Shown here piece by piece: positions 8,309 through 16,445 of a stretch of DNA of 42,472 nucleotides. The notes beneath the pieces are model-generated. The model saw only the letters and a program-made list of their open reading frames with translations. It ran no database searches and had not been told where the DNA came from. This DNA comes from Thiobacillus sp. 65-1059 (GTDB taxonomy: Bacteria; Pseudomonadota; Gammaproteobacteria; Burkholderiales; Thiobacillaceae): assembly GCA_001897675.1 (NCBI GenBank), contig MKUE01000128.1:1-42472 (forward strand), written 5' to 3'. Numbering within the stretch: position 1 is the stretch's first letter; every line of letters starts with the position of its first letter. A program made the translations under genes and the position numbers.

Positions 8309-11106
8309 CAGGGCGCCGCCTTGCGCTGGCTGCGGCTGTCGTGCAGCGCGCCGAGATTGACCAGGATCAGCAGGGTGGCGCCGACGACGACGAGGAAGAC
8401 GCCGAGGTCGAACGCCATCGCCGAGGCGAGCTCGAATTCGCCGACCAGCGGCCAGCGCAGGTGGCCGAAGCTGGAGGTGAGGAAGGGATGGCCGAACGCC
8501 CAGCTGGCCAGGCCGGTGAAGGTGGCGAGCCCGAGCCCTGCGGCGATCACCGGCTGGGTGGCGCCGGACAGCCGCTCGCGCATCCATGCGCTGCCGTGGG
8601 CGAGATACTGCACGATCAGCGCCACCGCCGTCACCAGGCCGGCGATGAAGCCGCCGCCCGGCTGGTTGTGGCCGCGCAGCAGGATGAACACGGCGACCAG
8701 CAGCGCCAGCGGCAGCAGCAGCTGGGTCAGCGTGGCCATGATCACGGGATGGGGATCGCGGTTCCAGGCGCGCCCGGCGGCGTCGGCATCGGGTGCGTCG
8801 AGGCGCAGGTTCTCCAGCAGGGCGTAGATGCCGAGGCCGGCGAGCGCCAGCACGGTGATCTCGCCCAGGGTGTCGTAGCCGCGGAAGTCGACCAGGATGA
8901 CGTTGACGACGTTCTTGCCGCCGCCGCCCGGCACGCTGTTCTCCAGGAAATAGCCGGCGATGGTGTCGTAGGGCCGCGTCAGCACCGCCCACGCCAGCAG
9001 CGCGGTGCCGCCGCCGGCGGCCAGCGCGATCGCGCCGTCGCGCCAGACGCGGCCGCGGTCGCGTTCGCGCGCGGCATGCTGCGGCAGGAAATGCAGCGCC
9101 AGCAGCAGCAGCACGATGGTGACGACCTCCACCGACAGCTGGGTCAGCGCGAGGTCGGGTGCGGAGAACCTGACGAAGGCGAGCGATACCACCAGCCCGA
9201 CCACGCCGATGGTGATCAGCGCGGCCAGACGCTGGCGATGCAGCCACACGGTGGCGAGCGAGGCGACGATCAGGGTGGCGCCGGCCAGCAGGCTGACCGG
9301 GTCGAGCGGCAGGCCGGCGCGGCTGCCGGCGAGCGGCGTGTCGCTGCCGAGCCACGGCGCGAAGCCGAGCGCCAGCGCGGCCGCCAGAAACAGCAATACC
9401 TGCCGCTGCAGCGAGCCGCTGTCGATGCGGCGGGTGAGCCAGCCCGACACGACGAACAGGGCGTCGAGCAGCGCGTTGTAGGCCGCCCGCGCGTCGAGAC
9501 GGCCGAGGCCGCGTTCATGCAGCGCGAACAGCGGGCGGCGCAGCGCGTAGATCGCCGCGCCGCCGGCCAGCGCGACGAGGCTCATCGCCAGCGCCTGGTT
9601 GAAGCCGTGCCACAGCGCCAGACGGTATTCCGGCGGCGGCGCCTGCAGCGTATCCGCCGCCACCACCGCCAGCAGCGGCGCGACGGTGAGCGCCGGCGCG
9701 ATGCCGACCACCAGGCACAGCACCACCAGGATTTCCACCGGCAGCTTCATCCAGCGTGGCGGCTCGTGCGGCGTGCGCGGCAGGTCCACCGGTTCGCCGT
9801 TGAAGAATACGTCGTGAATGAAGCGGATCGAGTAGGCCACCGCCAGCGCGCCGGCCAGCGTCACCAGTGCGGGCAGCAGCCAGCCGCCGACGAGGCTTGC
9901 GGAAATCTGCGCCGCCTCGGCAAAGAACATTTCCTTGGAGAGGAAACCGTTCAGCAGCGGCACCCCGGCCATCGCCGCCGCCGCCACCATCGCCAGCGTC
10001 GCGGTGTAGGGCATGAACTTCCACAGGCCGTGCAAGCGCCGCATGTCGCGGGTGCCGGCCTCGTGGTCGATGATGCCGGCGGCCATGAACAGCGAGGCCT
10101 TGAAGGTGGCGTGGTTGATGATGTGGAACACGCCGGCGACTGCCGCGAGCGGGGTCGACAGCCCGAACAGGAGGGTGATCAGGCCGAGATGGCTGATGGT
10201 CGAATACGCCAGCAGCCCTTTCAGATCGTGCTTGAACAGCGCGACGTAAGCCCCGAGCAGCAGCGTGGCGAGGCCGGCGCCGGAGACCAGCCAGAACCAT
10301 TCCGGGGTGCCGGACAGCGCCGGGTAGAGGCGCGCCAGCAGGAATACCCCGGCCTTCACCATGGTCGCTGAATGCAGGTAGGCCGACACCGGGGTGGGCG
10401 CCGCCATCGCGTGCGGCAACCAGAAATGGAAGGGAAACTGCGCCGACTTGGTGAACGCGCCGAGCAGGATCAGCAGCAGCGTCGGCACATAGAGCGGATG
10501 GTCGCGGATCAGGTCGCCGGCGGCGAACACGTCGGACAGTTCGTAGCTGCCGACGATGTGGCCCAGCAGCAGGAAGCCGCCCAGCATCGCGAAGCCGCCC
10601 AGGCCGGTGACTGCCAGCGCCATGCGCGCGCCCTGGCGCGCTTCCTCGCGGTGCTGCCAGTAGCTGATCAAGAGGAAGGACGACAGGCTGGTGAGTTCCC
10701 AGAAGATCAGCAGCTGGATCAGGTTTTCCGACAGCACGATGCCGAGCATCGAACCCATGAACAGCATGAGACAGGCATAGAAGCGCCCCATGCTGTCGCG
10801 CTCGGACAGGTAGTAGCGCGCGTACAGCACGATCAGGAGACCGATGCCAAGAATCAGCCCGGCGAACAGCAGCGCCAGGCCGTCGAGGCGGAAGGCGAGC
10901 TTGAGGCCGAGCGCCGGCATCCAGTCGTGCTGCTGGATCAGCGTGCTGCCGGCGAACGGCAGGGGGAAAGCGGGCGCCAGCCACAGCAGCGCGGCCAGCG
11001 TCACCGCGCCCGCCGCCCAGGCGGCATGCGAACGTCCGCGGCGGGATGCCAGCGCAACCAGAGCTGCGCCCACGAATGGAGTCAGGACAGCGAAGAACAG
11101 CGTCAT
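8308..11106 (-). CDS. mrpA: Fused Na+/H+ antiporter subunit MrpA-MrpB
   Basis: The 932-aa polytopic membrane protein is the first gene of the operon. The N-terminal two thirds are NuoL-like: LIFWELTSLSSFLLISYW with the key Glu, and KSAQFPFHFWLPHAM followed by VSAYLHSATMVKAGVFLLAR. Next comes the MrpA-specific region ending with LTQLSVEVVTIVLLLLALHF. From about residue 790 the MrpB domain follows, with FILLRGHNQPGGGFIAGLV and LFLVVVGATLLILVNL-like segments. MrpA-MrpB fusion (PhaAB) is common in proteobacteria. The complex exchanges cytoplasmic Na+ (or K+) for H+ and supports pH and salt tolerance. The start is supported by length and homology; its ribosome binding site is weak. Confidence 0.95.
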   Translation of the reverse strand: MTLFFAVLTPFVGAALVALASRRGRSHAAWAAGAVTLAALLWLAPAFPLPFAGSTLIQQHDWMPALGLKLAFRLDGLALLFAGLILGIGLLIVLYARYYLSERDSMGRFYACLMLFMGSMLGIVLSENLIQLLIFWELTSLSSFLLISYWQHREEARQGARMALAVTGLGGFAMLGGFLLLGHIVGSYELSDVFAAGDLIRDHPLYVPTLLLILLGAFTKSAQFPFHFWLPHAMAAPTPVSAYLHSATMVKAGVFLLARLYPALSGTPEWFWLVSGAGLATLLLGAYVALFKHDLKGLLAYSTISHLGLITLLFGLSTPLAAVAGVFHIINHATFKASLFMAAGIIDHEAGTRDMRRLHGLWKFMPYTATLAMVAAAAMAGVPLLNGFLSKEMFFAEAAQISASLVGGWLLPALVTLAGALAVAYSIRFIHDVFFNGEPVDLPRTPHEPPRWMKLPVEILVVLCLVVGIAPALTVAPLLAVVAADTLQAPPPEYRLALWHGFNQALAMSLVALAGGAAIYALRRPLFALHERGLGRLDARAAYNALLDALFVVSGWLTRRIDSGSLQRQVLLFLAAALALGFAPWLGSDTPLAGSRAGLPLDPVSLLAGATLIVASLATVWLHRQRLAALITIGVVGLVVSLAFVRFSAPDLALTQLSVEVVTIVLLLLALHFLPQHAARERDRGRVWRDGAIALAAGGGTALLAWAVLTRPYDTIAGYFLENSVPGGGGKNVVNVILVDFRGYDTLGEITVLALAGLGIYALLENLRLDAPDADAAGRAWNRDPHPVIMATLTQLLLPLALLVAVFILLRGHNQPGGGFIAGLVTAVALIVQYLAHGSAWMRERLSGATQPVIAAGLGLATFTGLASWAFGHPFLTSSFGHLRWPLVGEFELASAMAFDLGVFLVVVGATLLILVNLGALHDSRSQRKAAP

Positions 11107-11429
11107 CGATAGGGAATCGGGATGGCCGGCCGGTGGCCGGAAGACGCGGCCATTCTAACGTGAGTCGGAGACGCGCAGAACCTGCGGTGGCCATGCGCCG
11201 CCGGCCATTGCCTGCGGGCATCACGGGCAGCCCTGAAGCGGGGGCAGGCAACGCCGGCGCCGCGGCAAATCCATGTCAACCCGCGCCTGCGGCAATCCCG
11301 TCGCCTGCTCGTGGCATCGGCTCCACGGGCTTTCTCGCACATGAGACAGGCGGGCGTTTCGCAAGGGCTTGAATGTAAGCGCATGACTTTAAATGATTAT
11401 TTCTCAATGCGGCATTGCCTCTCATCCGG

Positions 11430-11451
11430 GCTGTCCGGAAGTTGGGACAGC
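11430..11451. promoter_or_regulatory. 22-bp inverted repeat, candidate upstream activator site
   Basis: GCTGTCC and GGACAGC form a perfect 7-bp inverted repeat around an 8-base spacer. It lies about 75-95 bases upstream of the -24/-12 promoter at 11526, a normal position for an enhancer site bound by a sigma-54 activator dimer. The nearest candidate activator is the VpsR-like protein encoded at 19482-20846. Binding is inference. Confidence 0.55.
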
Positions 11452-11525
11452 TTTCATGCGGATGTTCGCCTCCCAGCCCGGCTTTTTTCAGGAAAAACCC
11501 ATTCCATTCAATTGGATAGATGTGC

Positions 11526-11541
11526 TGGTACGCCCCTTGCT
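11526..11541 (+). promoter_or_regulatory. Sigma-54 (RpoN) -24/-12 promoter of the giant glycine-rich protein operon
   Basis: TGGTACGCCCCTTGCT differs from the consensus TGGCACG-N4-TTGCT at one position. GG (11527-11528) and GC (11539-11540) are separated by exactly ten bases, as sigma-54 requires. A start site near 11553 would give a leader of about 60 bases before ATG 11612. Confidence 0.8.
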
Positions 11542-11611
11542 GTTGGGCTGTCGAAGTCGGTGTTCCGTGGCTTCGCCGTTTTGATTTCTCAACTGCCTAG
11601 TGGAGGTTATG

Positions 11612-13780
11612 ATGAACAAAAGTCTCATTTCTACGGCTCTAGCCCTGGCTTTCGGTATGTCGGCCCAGGCCTGGGCCAATCCCACCAATACCGCCGATAC
11701 ATTCGACAACAACGGCGACGCCACGCAGACGGCCACGGCGGAGTCCAACCAGTCCGGCCAGTCCGGTGCCGCGGCCAACGAGTACTCACGCACCAGCCAG
11801 AACTCGAAGAACCGCAGCGCCACCCAGTCCGCCAACACGGGCGCGACGGCCAACGACGGTTCCAGCGCGTACCAGTACAACGACTCCTACAACGACACCT
11901 CTTCCTACAACGACGATTCCTTCAACACCCAGTCCCAGAACAAGCATTCCTTCAATACCGACGTTTCGGCCACAACTGTGCTCGAGGGCAAGGTTTTCGA
12001 CAACCAGGTTCATGACATCGGCAATTACGCCGAAGGCGGCAGCCGCGCAGGCGATGGCGCCCGAGGCGGCAACGGCGGGGATTCCAGCCAGCACACCTTC
12101 AGCATGTCCATCGGCGCCGACGGCGGCGATGCGGGCTCCGGCGGCGACGGCCATGCCTTTGCCGTTGGAGGCGATTCCAAGGCGGGCGACGGCGCCAAAG
12201 GCGGCTCCGGCGGCGACGGCGGCATGGCCTGGGGCGGCATCGGCGGCAAGGGCTATGGCGGCGACGGCGGTTCCGGCGGCAATGGCGGCAGCGCCTCCGG
12301 CGGTTCCGGCGGTTCCGGCGGCGACGGCGGCAAGGGCTATGGCGGCGACGGCGGCTCCGGCGGCGGTTCTGGCTCGGCCATCGGCGGCTCCGGCTTTGGC
12401 GGCAAGGGCTATGGCGGTTCCGGCGGCGACGGCGGCAGCACGGCCGACGCCAGCGGCGGCAGCGGTTATGGCGGCAAAGGCTATGCCGGCTCCGGCGGCG
12501 ATGGCGGCAGCAATGGCGACGCCAGCGGCGGCAGCGGCTACGGTGGCAAAGGCATCGGCGGCGACGGCGGCGCCGGCGCCAGCGGCGGCAAGGGCTACGG
12601 CGGCGACAGCGGCGCCCTGGCCGCGACCGGCTCCGGCGGCAAAGGCTCCGGCGGCGACAGCGCGGCCTTGTCGGCGACCGGCAACGGCGGCAAAGGCTAT
12701 GCCGGCGACAGCAGCAATGGCGCGAGCGGCGGCAACGCTTTTGAGGTGGGCGGCATTTCGGTCGGCAACAGCGGCCTGGTGAGCCAGAATCCCGACACCA
12801 CGAATGGCCAGGCCGGCGCGACCAATACGCCCTCCGAAGGCAGCGACGACTCCGCTGCCCACGCCGGCAACACGGCCAGCCCCTCCAACTCCAGCACAAC
12901 CGGTGCGGCCACGTCGGGCGCCGGAACCGGCGGCACCGCCACGGCGGGCGCGGCAACCGGGACGTCGACCGCCGGCAATGCCGCGGGCGGCGCCAGCGGC
13001 AGCACCAATGACGTCAGCGGCGGCGGCGCCGGCACCGGCGGCGGCAGCGGGACCGCCAGCGGAACCAGCACGGCAGGCGCAGGCACGGGCGGCGCGGGCG
13101 GCTCGGGTGCCGTCGGCGCTGCCGGAACCGGCGCTGCCGGCAGCGGTGCCGCGGGCACCAACACTGCCGGTAACGGCGCTGCCAGCGGCAACGGCACCGG
13201 CGCTGCGGGTACCGGCGCTGCCGGCACCAACACCGCTGGCAACGGTGCCGCGGGCGCGACGGGTACCGGCGCTGCCGGAAATGGCGCGACCGGCAACAGC
13301 CTGGGCGGCGCGGGCGCGGTTGGCGCCGTCGGCAATGGCGGCGCAGGCGGCGCAGGCGCCGTCGGCGCGGCCGGCAGCAGCACCGGCGGCGCCGGCGCAG
13401 CGGGCGCGACCGGCACCGGCGGGACCGGCGAAGGCGGCGTCGCGGGCGCCGGAGGAGTCGGTGCCGCCGGCGGCAACGGCGGTGCCGGCGGAACGGGCGG
13501 GGCGGCCACGGCGAACGGGCCTGGCGGCAATGGCGGCAACGGCGGACTCGGCGGCGCTGCCAGCAGCAGCGCCATCGCGTCGGCCACCACCGGCTATGGC
13601 GGGGTGGGCGGCAACGGTGGCGATTCGCTGGGCGGCAACGCGGGCACCTTCAATGCCTCCAACAACATGTCCGGCAGCGTGACCAATGGCGCCGGCATCA
13701 TCTCCCTGTCGCAGAACACGGGAGCGAATGCCCTGACCCAGATCGGCGTGACGGTACAGGCCAACCTGACGGTTCAGTGA
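11612..13780 (+). CDS. Giant secreted glycine-rich (PGRS-like) protein, copy 1
   Basis: The 722-aa protein starts at ATG 11612 (GGAGG at 11602-11606; ATG 11609 is also possible). It has a clear Sec signal peptide cut after MSAQAWA. Residues about 23-140 are rich in Asn, Gln, Ser, Thr and Asp (SYNDTSSYNDDSFNTQSQN), ending in a block shared with copy 2 (VLEGKVFDNQVHDIGNYAEG). Then come about 240 residues of GGxGG repeats (GGKGYGGDGGSGG), a short polar linker and about 230 residues of Gly-Ala repeats (GTGAAGTNTAGNGAAG). The C-terminal 60 residues lose the repeats and end in SQNTGANALTQIGVTVQANL. There is no Cys in the mature part. The repeats recall mycobacterial PGRS and silk-like polyglycine; the ends recall amyloid subunits. 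I infer a matrix or fibre protein; no enzyme domain is present. Confidence 0.88.
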   Translation: MNKSLISTALALAFGMSAQAWANPTNTADTFDNNGDATQTATAESNQSGQSGAAANEYSRTSQNSKNRSATQSANTGATANDGSSAYQYNDSYNDTSSYNDDSFNTQSQNKHSFNTDVSATTVLEGKVFDNQVHDIGNYAEGGSRAGDGARGGNGGDSSQHTFSMSIGADGGDAGSGGDGHAFAVGGDSKAGDGAKGGSGGDGGMAWGGIGGKGYGGDGGSGGNGGSASGGSGGSGGDGGKGYGGDGGSGGGSGSAIGGSGFGGKGYGGSGGDGGSTADASGGSGYGGKGYAGSGGDGGSNGDASGGSGYGGKGIGGDGGAGASGGKGYGGDSGALAATGSGGKGSGGDSAALSATGNGGKGYAGDSSNGASGGNAFEVGGISVGNSGLVSQNPDTTNGQAGATNTPSEGSDDSAAHAGNTASPSNSSTTGAATSGAGTGGTATAGAATGTSTAGNAAGGASGSTNDVSGGGAGTGGGSGTASGTSTAGAGTGGAGGSGAVGAAGTGAAGSGAAGTNTAGNGAASGNGTGAAGTGAAGTNTAGNGAAGATGTGAAGNGATGNSLGGAGAVGAVGNGGAGGAGAVGAAGSSTGGAGAAGATGTGGTGEGGVAGAGGVGAAGGNGGAGGTGGAATANGPGGNGGNGGLGGAASSSAIASATTGYGGVGGNGGDSLGGNAGTFNASNNMSGSVTNGAGIISLSQNTGANALTQIGVTVQANLTVQ
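12040..13600 (+). repeat. Glycine-rich repeat region of copy 1, part of a tandem gene duplication
   Basis: Degenerate GGC-GGC-N3 repeats encode GGDGGSGG/GGKGYGG units (about 12040-12760) and GGC-GC-rich units encode GAAGTGAAG-type repeats (about 12890-13600). The whole gene (11612-13780) and the next one (13866-16031) are tandem paralogues. They are nearly identical at the signal peptide, at the FDNQVHDIGNYAEGGS block (about 11995-12045 and 14250-14300) and at the C-terminus, while the repeat cores have drifted. Confidence 0.85.
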
Positions 13781-13791
13781 ACCAGGGACTG

Positions 13792-13820
13792 CCCCGGAAC
13801 GGCGATGAGCGGTTCCGGGG
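13792..13820 (+). terminator. Intergenic stem-loop after giant copy 1 (no T-run)
   Basis: CCCCGGAAC (13792-13800) pairs perfectly with GTTCCGGGG (13812-13820) around an 11-base loop, twelve bases after the stop codon. No run of T follows, so it is more likely an mRNA-stabilising or attenuating hairpin than a full terminator. A related hairpin follows copy 2. Confidence 0.6.
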
Positions 13821-13865
13821 GGCCTGAAACAAGCGCAGCGTTGACCCCCTATTCAGGAGAGTGAA

Positions 13866-16031
13866 ATGAACAAGAGTTTGCTATCCACAGCCATCGCCCT
13901 GGCGCTGGGCATGTCGGCCCAGGCCTGGGCCAATCCGACCAACACCACCGGCACATTCGACAACAATGGCAATGCCGATCAGGCGGCCACGGCGACCAAC
14001 AATCAGGCCGACCAGACGGGCGCGGCAGCCAACGAGTTCTCGACCGCCAACCAGAACGTGAAAAACCGCACCGCTGCCCAGGACGGCAACACCGGCGCGG
14101 CGGCCAATGACGAATCGGAGGCGAGCCAGTACAACGGTTCGTACAACGAGACCTCCTCCAACAACCACGACTCGTTCAACAACCAGTCGCAGAACTACGG
14201 CTCCTTCAATACCGATGTGTCGGCCAAAACCATGCTCGAGGGCAAGGTCTTCGACAACCAGGTTCATGACATCGGCAATTACGCCGAAGGCGGCAGCAAA
14301 GCCGGCGACGGCGCCACAGGCGGAAACGGCGGCGATGCCTGGCAGGATACGGCGAGCAAGGCCTGGGGCGCCAACGGCGGCTCGGCCGGCGACGGCGGCA
14401 ATGGCTCGGCCAAGGCGATCGGCGGCGACACCTACGCCGGTGACGGCGCCCGGGGCGGCCATGGCGGTGACGGCGGCAATGCCGTCGGCGGGATCGGCGG
14501 CATGGGCGCCGGTGGCTCCGGCGGTTCCGGCGGCGACGGCGGCAGCGCCTATGGCGGCAATGGCGGCAATGGCGGTAATGGCGGCACCGGCGCCGGTGGC
14601 GACGGCGGCAGCGGCGGCTATTCCGGCATGGCCAAAGGCGGCTCCGGCTTCGGCGGCAGCGGTTCCGGCGGCGACGGCGGCAGCGGCGGCAGCACCGGAG
14701 ACGCCTATGGCGGTTCCGGCAGCGGCGGCAAAGGCTATGCCGCCGCCGGCGGCGATGGCGGCAGCAACGGCAATGCCAGCGGCGGCAGCGGCAGCGGCGG
14801 CATCGGTGTCGGCGGCGACGGCGGCTCCGGTGCCCACGGCGGCACCGGCGTCGGCGGCGACAGCTTTGCCAAGGCCTTCAGCGGTCCCGGCGGCAGAGGC
14901 TACGGCGGCGACAGCGCCGCAGCCTCGATCACCGGCGACGGCGGCAAGGGCGCGGGCGGCGACGGCAGCAACGTTTCGGATGGCGGCAACGCCAGCGGAA
15001 TAGGCGGCATTTCCGGCGCCAGCAGCGGACTGGTCAGGCAGCAGCCTTACACCTCGAACGGCGATGCCAACGCAAACAACAATCCGATCGACAGCAACGA
15101 CTCGTCCGCCAGCGCCGGCAATACGGCCAATCCCGGCAACAGTTCCAGCACGGGCAGCGCCGGTTCCGCTGCGGCCAGCGGCGGCGCGGCCACGGGCGGC
15201 GCTGCCGACGGCATGGCCGCAGGTGGCAGCGGCAGCGGTGGCGCGAGCGGCAGCACCGCCGGCGCCAGCGCCGGCGGCGCAGGCAGCGGTGGCGCCAGCG
15301 GCGCGGCCAACGACAGCAGCACGGCAGCCGCAGGCAATGGCGGCGGCGGCGGCTCGGGTGCCGCAGGCGCGGCCGGCACCGGCGCGGCCGGCAGCGGCGC
15401 GGCAGGCAGCAACACCGCGGGCAACGGCGCATCCAGCGGCAACGGTACCGGCGCCGCCGGCACCGGCGCGGCCGGCACCAATACCGCGGGCGCCGGGGCG
15501 GCCGGCGCGACCGGCAGCGGCGCCACCGGTACCGGCGCGGCCGGCACCAGCGCCGGCGGCAATGGCGCGGTTGGCGCAGTCGGCAATGGCGGCGCCGGCG
15601 GTGCCGGCGCGGTCGGCGCGACGGGCACCAGCACCGGCGGCAATGGCGCGGTCGGCGCCACGGGAACCGGCGGCACCGGCCAGGGCGGACTGGCGGGCAA
15701 CGGCGCAAGCGGCGGTGCCGGCGGTGAAGGCGGTGCCGGCGGCGCCGGCGGGACGGCCACGGCAAACGGCAACGGCGGCGCCGGCGGGCTGGGCGGCAAT
15801 GGCGGCAGCGCAAGCAGCGAAGCCATGGCTTCCGCCACCACCGGCTATGGCGGCGCGGGCGGCAACGGGGGGCACTCGTACGGCGGAAATGCCGGAGACT
15901 TCAACGTCTCCAACAATATGTCCGGCAGCCTGACCAATGGCGCCGGCATCATCTCCGCGTCGCAAAACACCGGCATCAATGCGCTGACCCAGATCGGCGT
16001 GACGGTGCAGGCCAACCTGACGGTTCAGTGA
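13866..16031 (+). CDS. Giant secreted glycine-rich (PGRS-like) protein, copy 2
   Basis: This 721-aa tandem paralogue of the preceding gene has the same layout. The signal peptide (MNKSLLSTAIALALGMSAQA-WA) is followed by an Asn/Gln/Ser-rich region (YNETSSNNHDSFNNQSQN), the shared FDNQVHDIGNYAEGGS block, GGxGG repeats, a polar linker, Gly-Ala repeats, and the C-terminus SQNTGINALTQIGVTVQANL followed by TVQ. AGGAGAG lies just upstream of ATG 13866. The 85-base gap to copy 1 holds a hairpin, so both probably share the sigma-54 promoter at 11526. Nearly equal length with diverged repeats suggests selection for overall dimension. A structural matrix or fibre role is inferred from composition, the signal peptide and the peptidase/barrel neighbours. 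Confidence 0.88.
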   Translation: MNKSLLSTAIALALGMSAQAWANPTNTTGTFDNNGNADQAATATNNQADQTGAAANEFSTANQNVKNRTAAQDGNTGAAANDESEASQYNGSYNETSSNNHDSFNNQSQNYGSFNTDVSAKTMLEGKVFDNQVHDIGNYAEGGSKAGDGATGGNGGDAWQDTASKAWGANGGSAGDGGNGSAKAIGGDTYAGDGARGGHGGDGGNAVGGIGGMGAGGSGGSGGDGGSAYGGNGGNGGNGGTGAGGDGGSGGYSGMAKGGSGFGGSGSGGDGGSGGSTGDAYGGSGSGGKGYAAAGGDGGSNGNASGGSGSGGIGVGGDGGSGAHGGTGVGGDSFAKAFSGPGGRGYGGDSAAASITGDGGKGAGGDGSNVSDGGNASGIGGISGASSGLVRQQPYTSNGDANANNNPIDSNDSSASAGNTANPGNSSSTGSAGSAAASGGAATGGAADGMAAGGSGSGGASGSTAGASAGGAGSGGASGAANDSSTAAAGNGGGGGSGAAGAAGTGAAGSGAAGSNTAGNGASSGNGTGAAGTGAAGTNTAGAGAAGATGSGATGTGAAGTSAGGNGAVGAVGNGGAGGAGAVGATGTSTGGNGAVGATGTGGTGQGGLAGNGASGGAGGEGGAGGAGGTATANGNGGAGGLGGNGGSASSEAMASATTGYGGAGGNGGHSYGGNAGDFNVSNNMSGSLTNGAGIISASQNTGINALTQIGVTVQANLTVQ
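14290..15840 (+). repeat. Glycine-rich repeat region of copy 2
   Basis: Degenerate GGC-rich repeats encode GGNGGNGGNGGTGAGG-type units (about 14290-15010), then Gly-Ala units such as GTGAAGSGAAGSNTAGNG (about 15120-15790). The strand bias of GGC/GCC codons leaves the opposite strand open for nearly 700 codons (13881-15965); that frame is an artefact. Confidence 0.85.
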
Positions 16032-16038
16032 ACCGCCA

Positions 16039-16068
16039 CCCCGGAACCGCCGTGCGGCGGTTCCGGGG
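16039..16068 (+). terminator. 13-bp perfect stem-loop after giant copy 2 (no T-run)
   Basis: CCCCGGAACCGCC (16039-16051) pairs with GGCGGTTCCGGGG (16056-16068) around the tetraloop GTGC. It begins 8 bases after the copy 2 stop and has no T-run. It resembles the hairpin at 13792-13820 (shared CCCCGGAAC). It may stabilise the giant-protein mRNA or reduce read-through into the smaller downstream genes. Confidence 0.65.
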
Positions 16069-16088
16069 ATTTCCGGAAGGAAGACGCC

Positions 16089-16436
16089 ATGAATGACTTT
16101 CTCGCATTACTGAAACCCGTTTCGTTTCTGGCCTGCGCGCTGGCCGTCCAGCTGGCCTGGGCCGCGCCCGATGAAACCATTCCCGGCAACGACGCGTTCG
16201 ACGCGGCGATTGCCGACGACATGCTCGACGGCCAGCGCGGCATGGCGCTGATCACCAACACCAATGACCTGGATGGCGCCGTGTACGCAAACAGTGCGAA
16301 CGACCTGGTTACCGGCTACAACCTGGTGAGCGACGGCTCGCTGATCAACAACTCCGGCTTCAATACCGTCATCCAGAATTCGGGCAACAACGTGCTGATC
16401 CAGAACGCAGTGATTCTGAATATCCAGATGCAATAA
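16089..16436 (+). CDS. Small secreted protein with LDxxRG motif and Asn/Gln-rich C-terminus
   Basis: The 115-aa protein has a Sec signal peptide (to about residue 25, AVQLAWA). The mature part begins acidic and carries DDMLDGQRGM at residues 43-52. The remainder is Asn/Ser-rich with beta-prone strands and ends NTVIQNSGNNVLIQNAVILN followed by IQMQ. That tail resembles the C-termini of the giant proteins and of the 17140 product. GGAAGGAAG lies ahead of the ATG, and the C39 peptidase gene starts 9 bases after its stop. I infer a minor fibre, nucleator or chaperone-type component of the secreted assembly. I do not recognise the family by name. Confidence 0.8.
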   Translation: MNDFLALLKPVSFLACALAVQLAWAAPDETIPGNDAFDAAIADDMLDGQRGMALITNTNDLDGAVYANSANDLVTGYNLVSDGSLINNSGFNTVIQNSGNNVLIQNAVILNIQMQ

Positions 16437-16445
16437 GGAGTTCCC

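Larger units (their letters stand above)
11107..11608. other. Regulatory gap between the divergent mrp operon and the giant-protein operon
   Basis: This 500-base gap holds no convincing gene. The mrp promoter must lie at its left end. To the right are an AT-rich patch (about 11390-11405), a 22-bp inverted repeat (11430-11451) and a sigma-54 type promoter (11526-11541), all described separately. Confidence 0.6.

Noticed and set aside
8341-10371. A 676-codon plus-strand frame opposite mrpA
   Set aside because: The minus strand has an unmistakable MrpA-MrpB sequence. The plus frame gives a Gln/Arg/His-rich string typical of antisense translation.
13881-15965. A 694-codon open frame antisense to giant copy 2, and similar long antisense frames over copy 1 (11786-12862, 12697-13590)
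   Set aside because: They arise because GGC/GCC repeats contain no stop codon in other frames. The products are low-complexity Ala/Arg/Pro strings without start signals.
11612-16031. Curli (CsgA) or RTX toxin identity for the giant proteins
   Set aside because: Curlin repeats have a fixed Q-x-G-x2-N-x4-Q spacing and RTX repeats need GGxGxDxxx; neither is present as an array. No csg or type I secretion genes are nearby.
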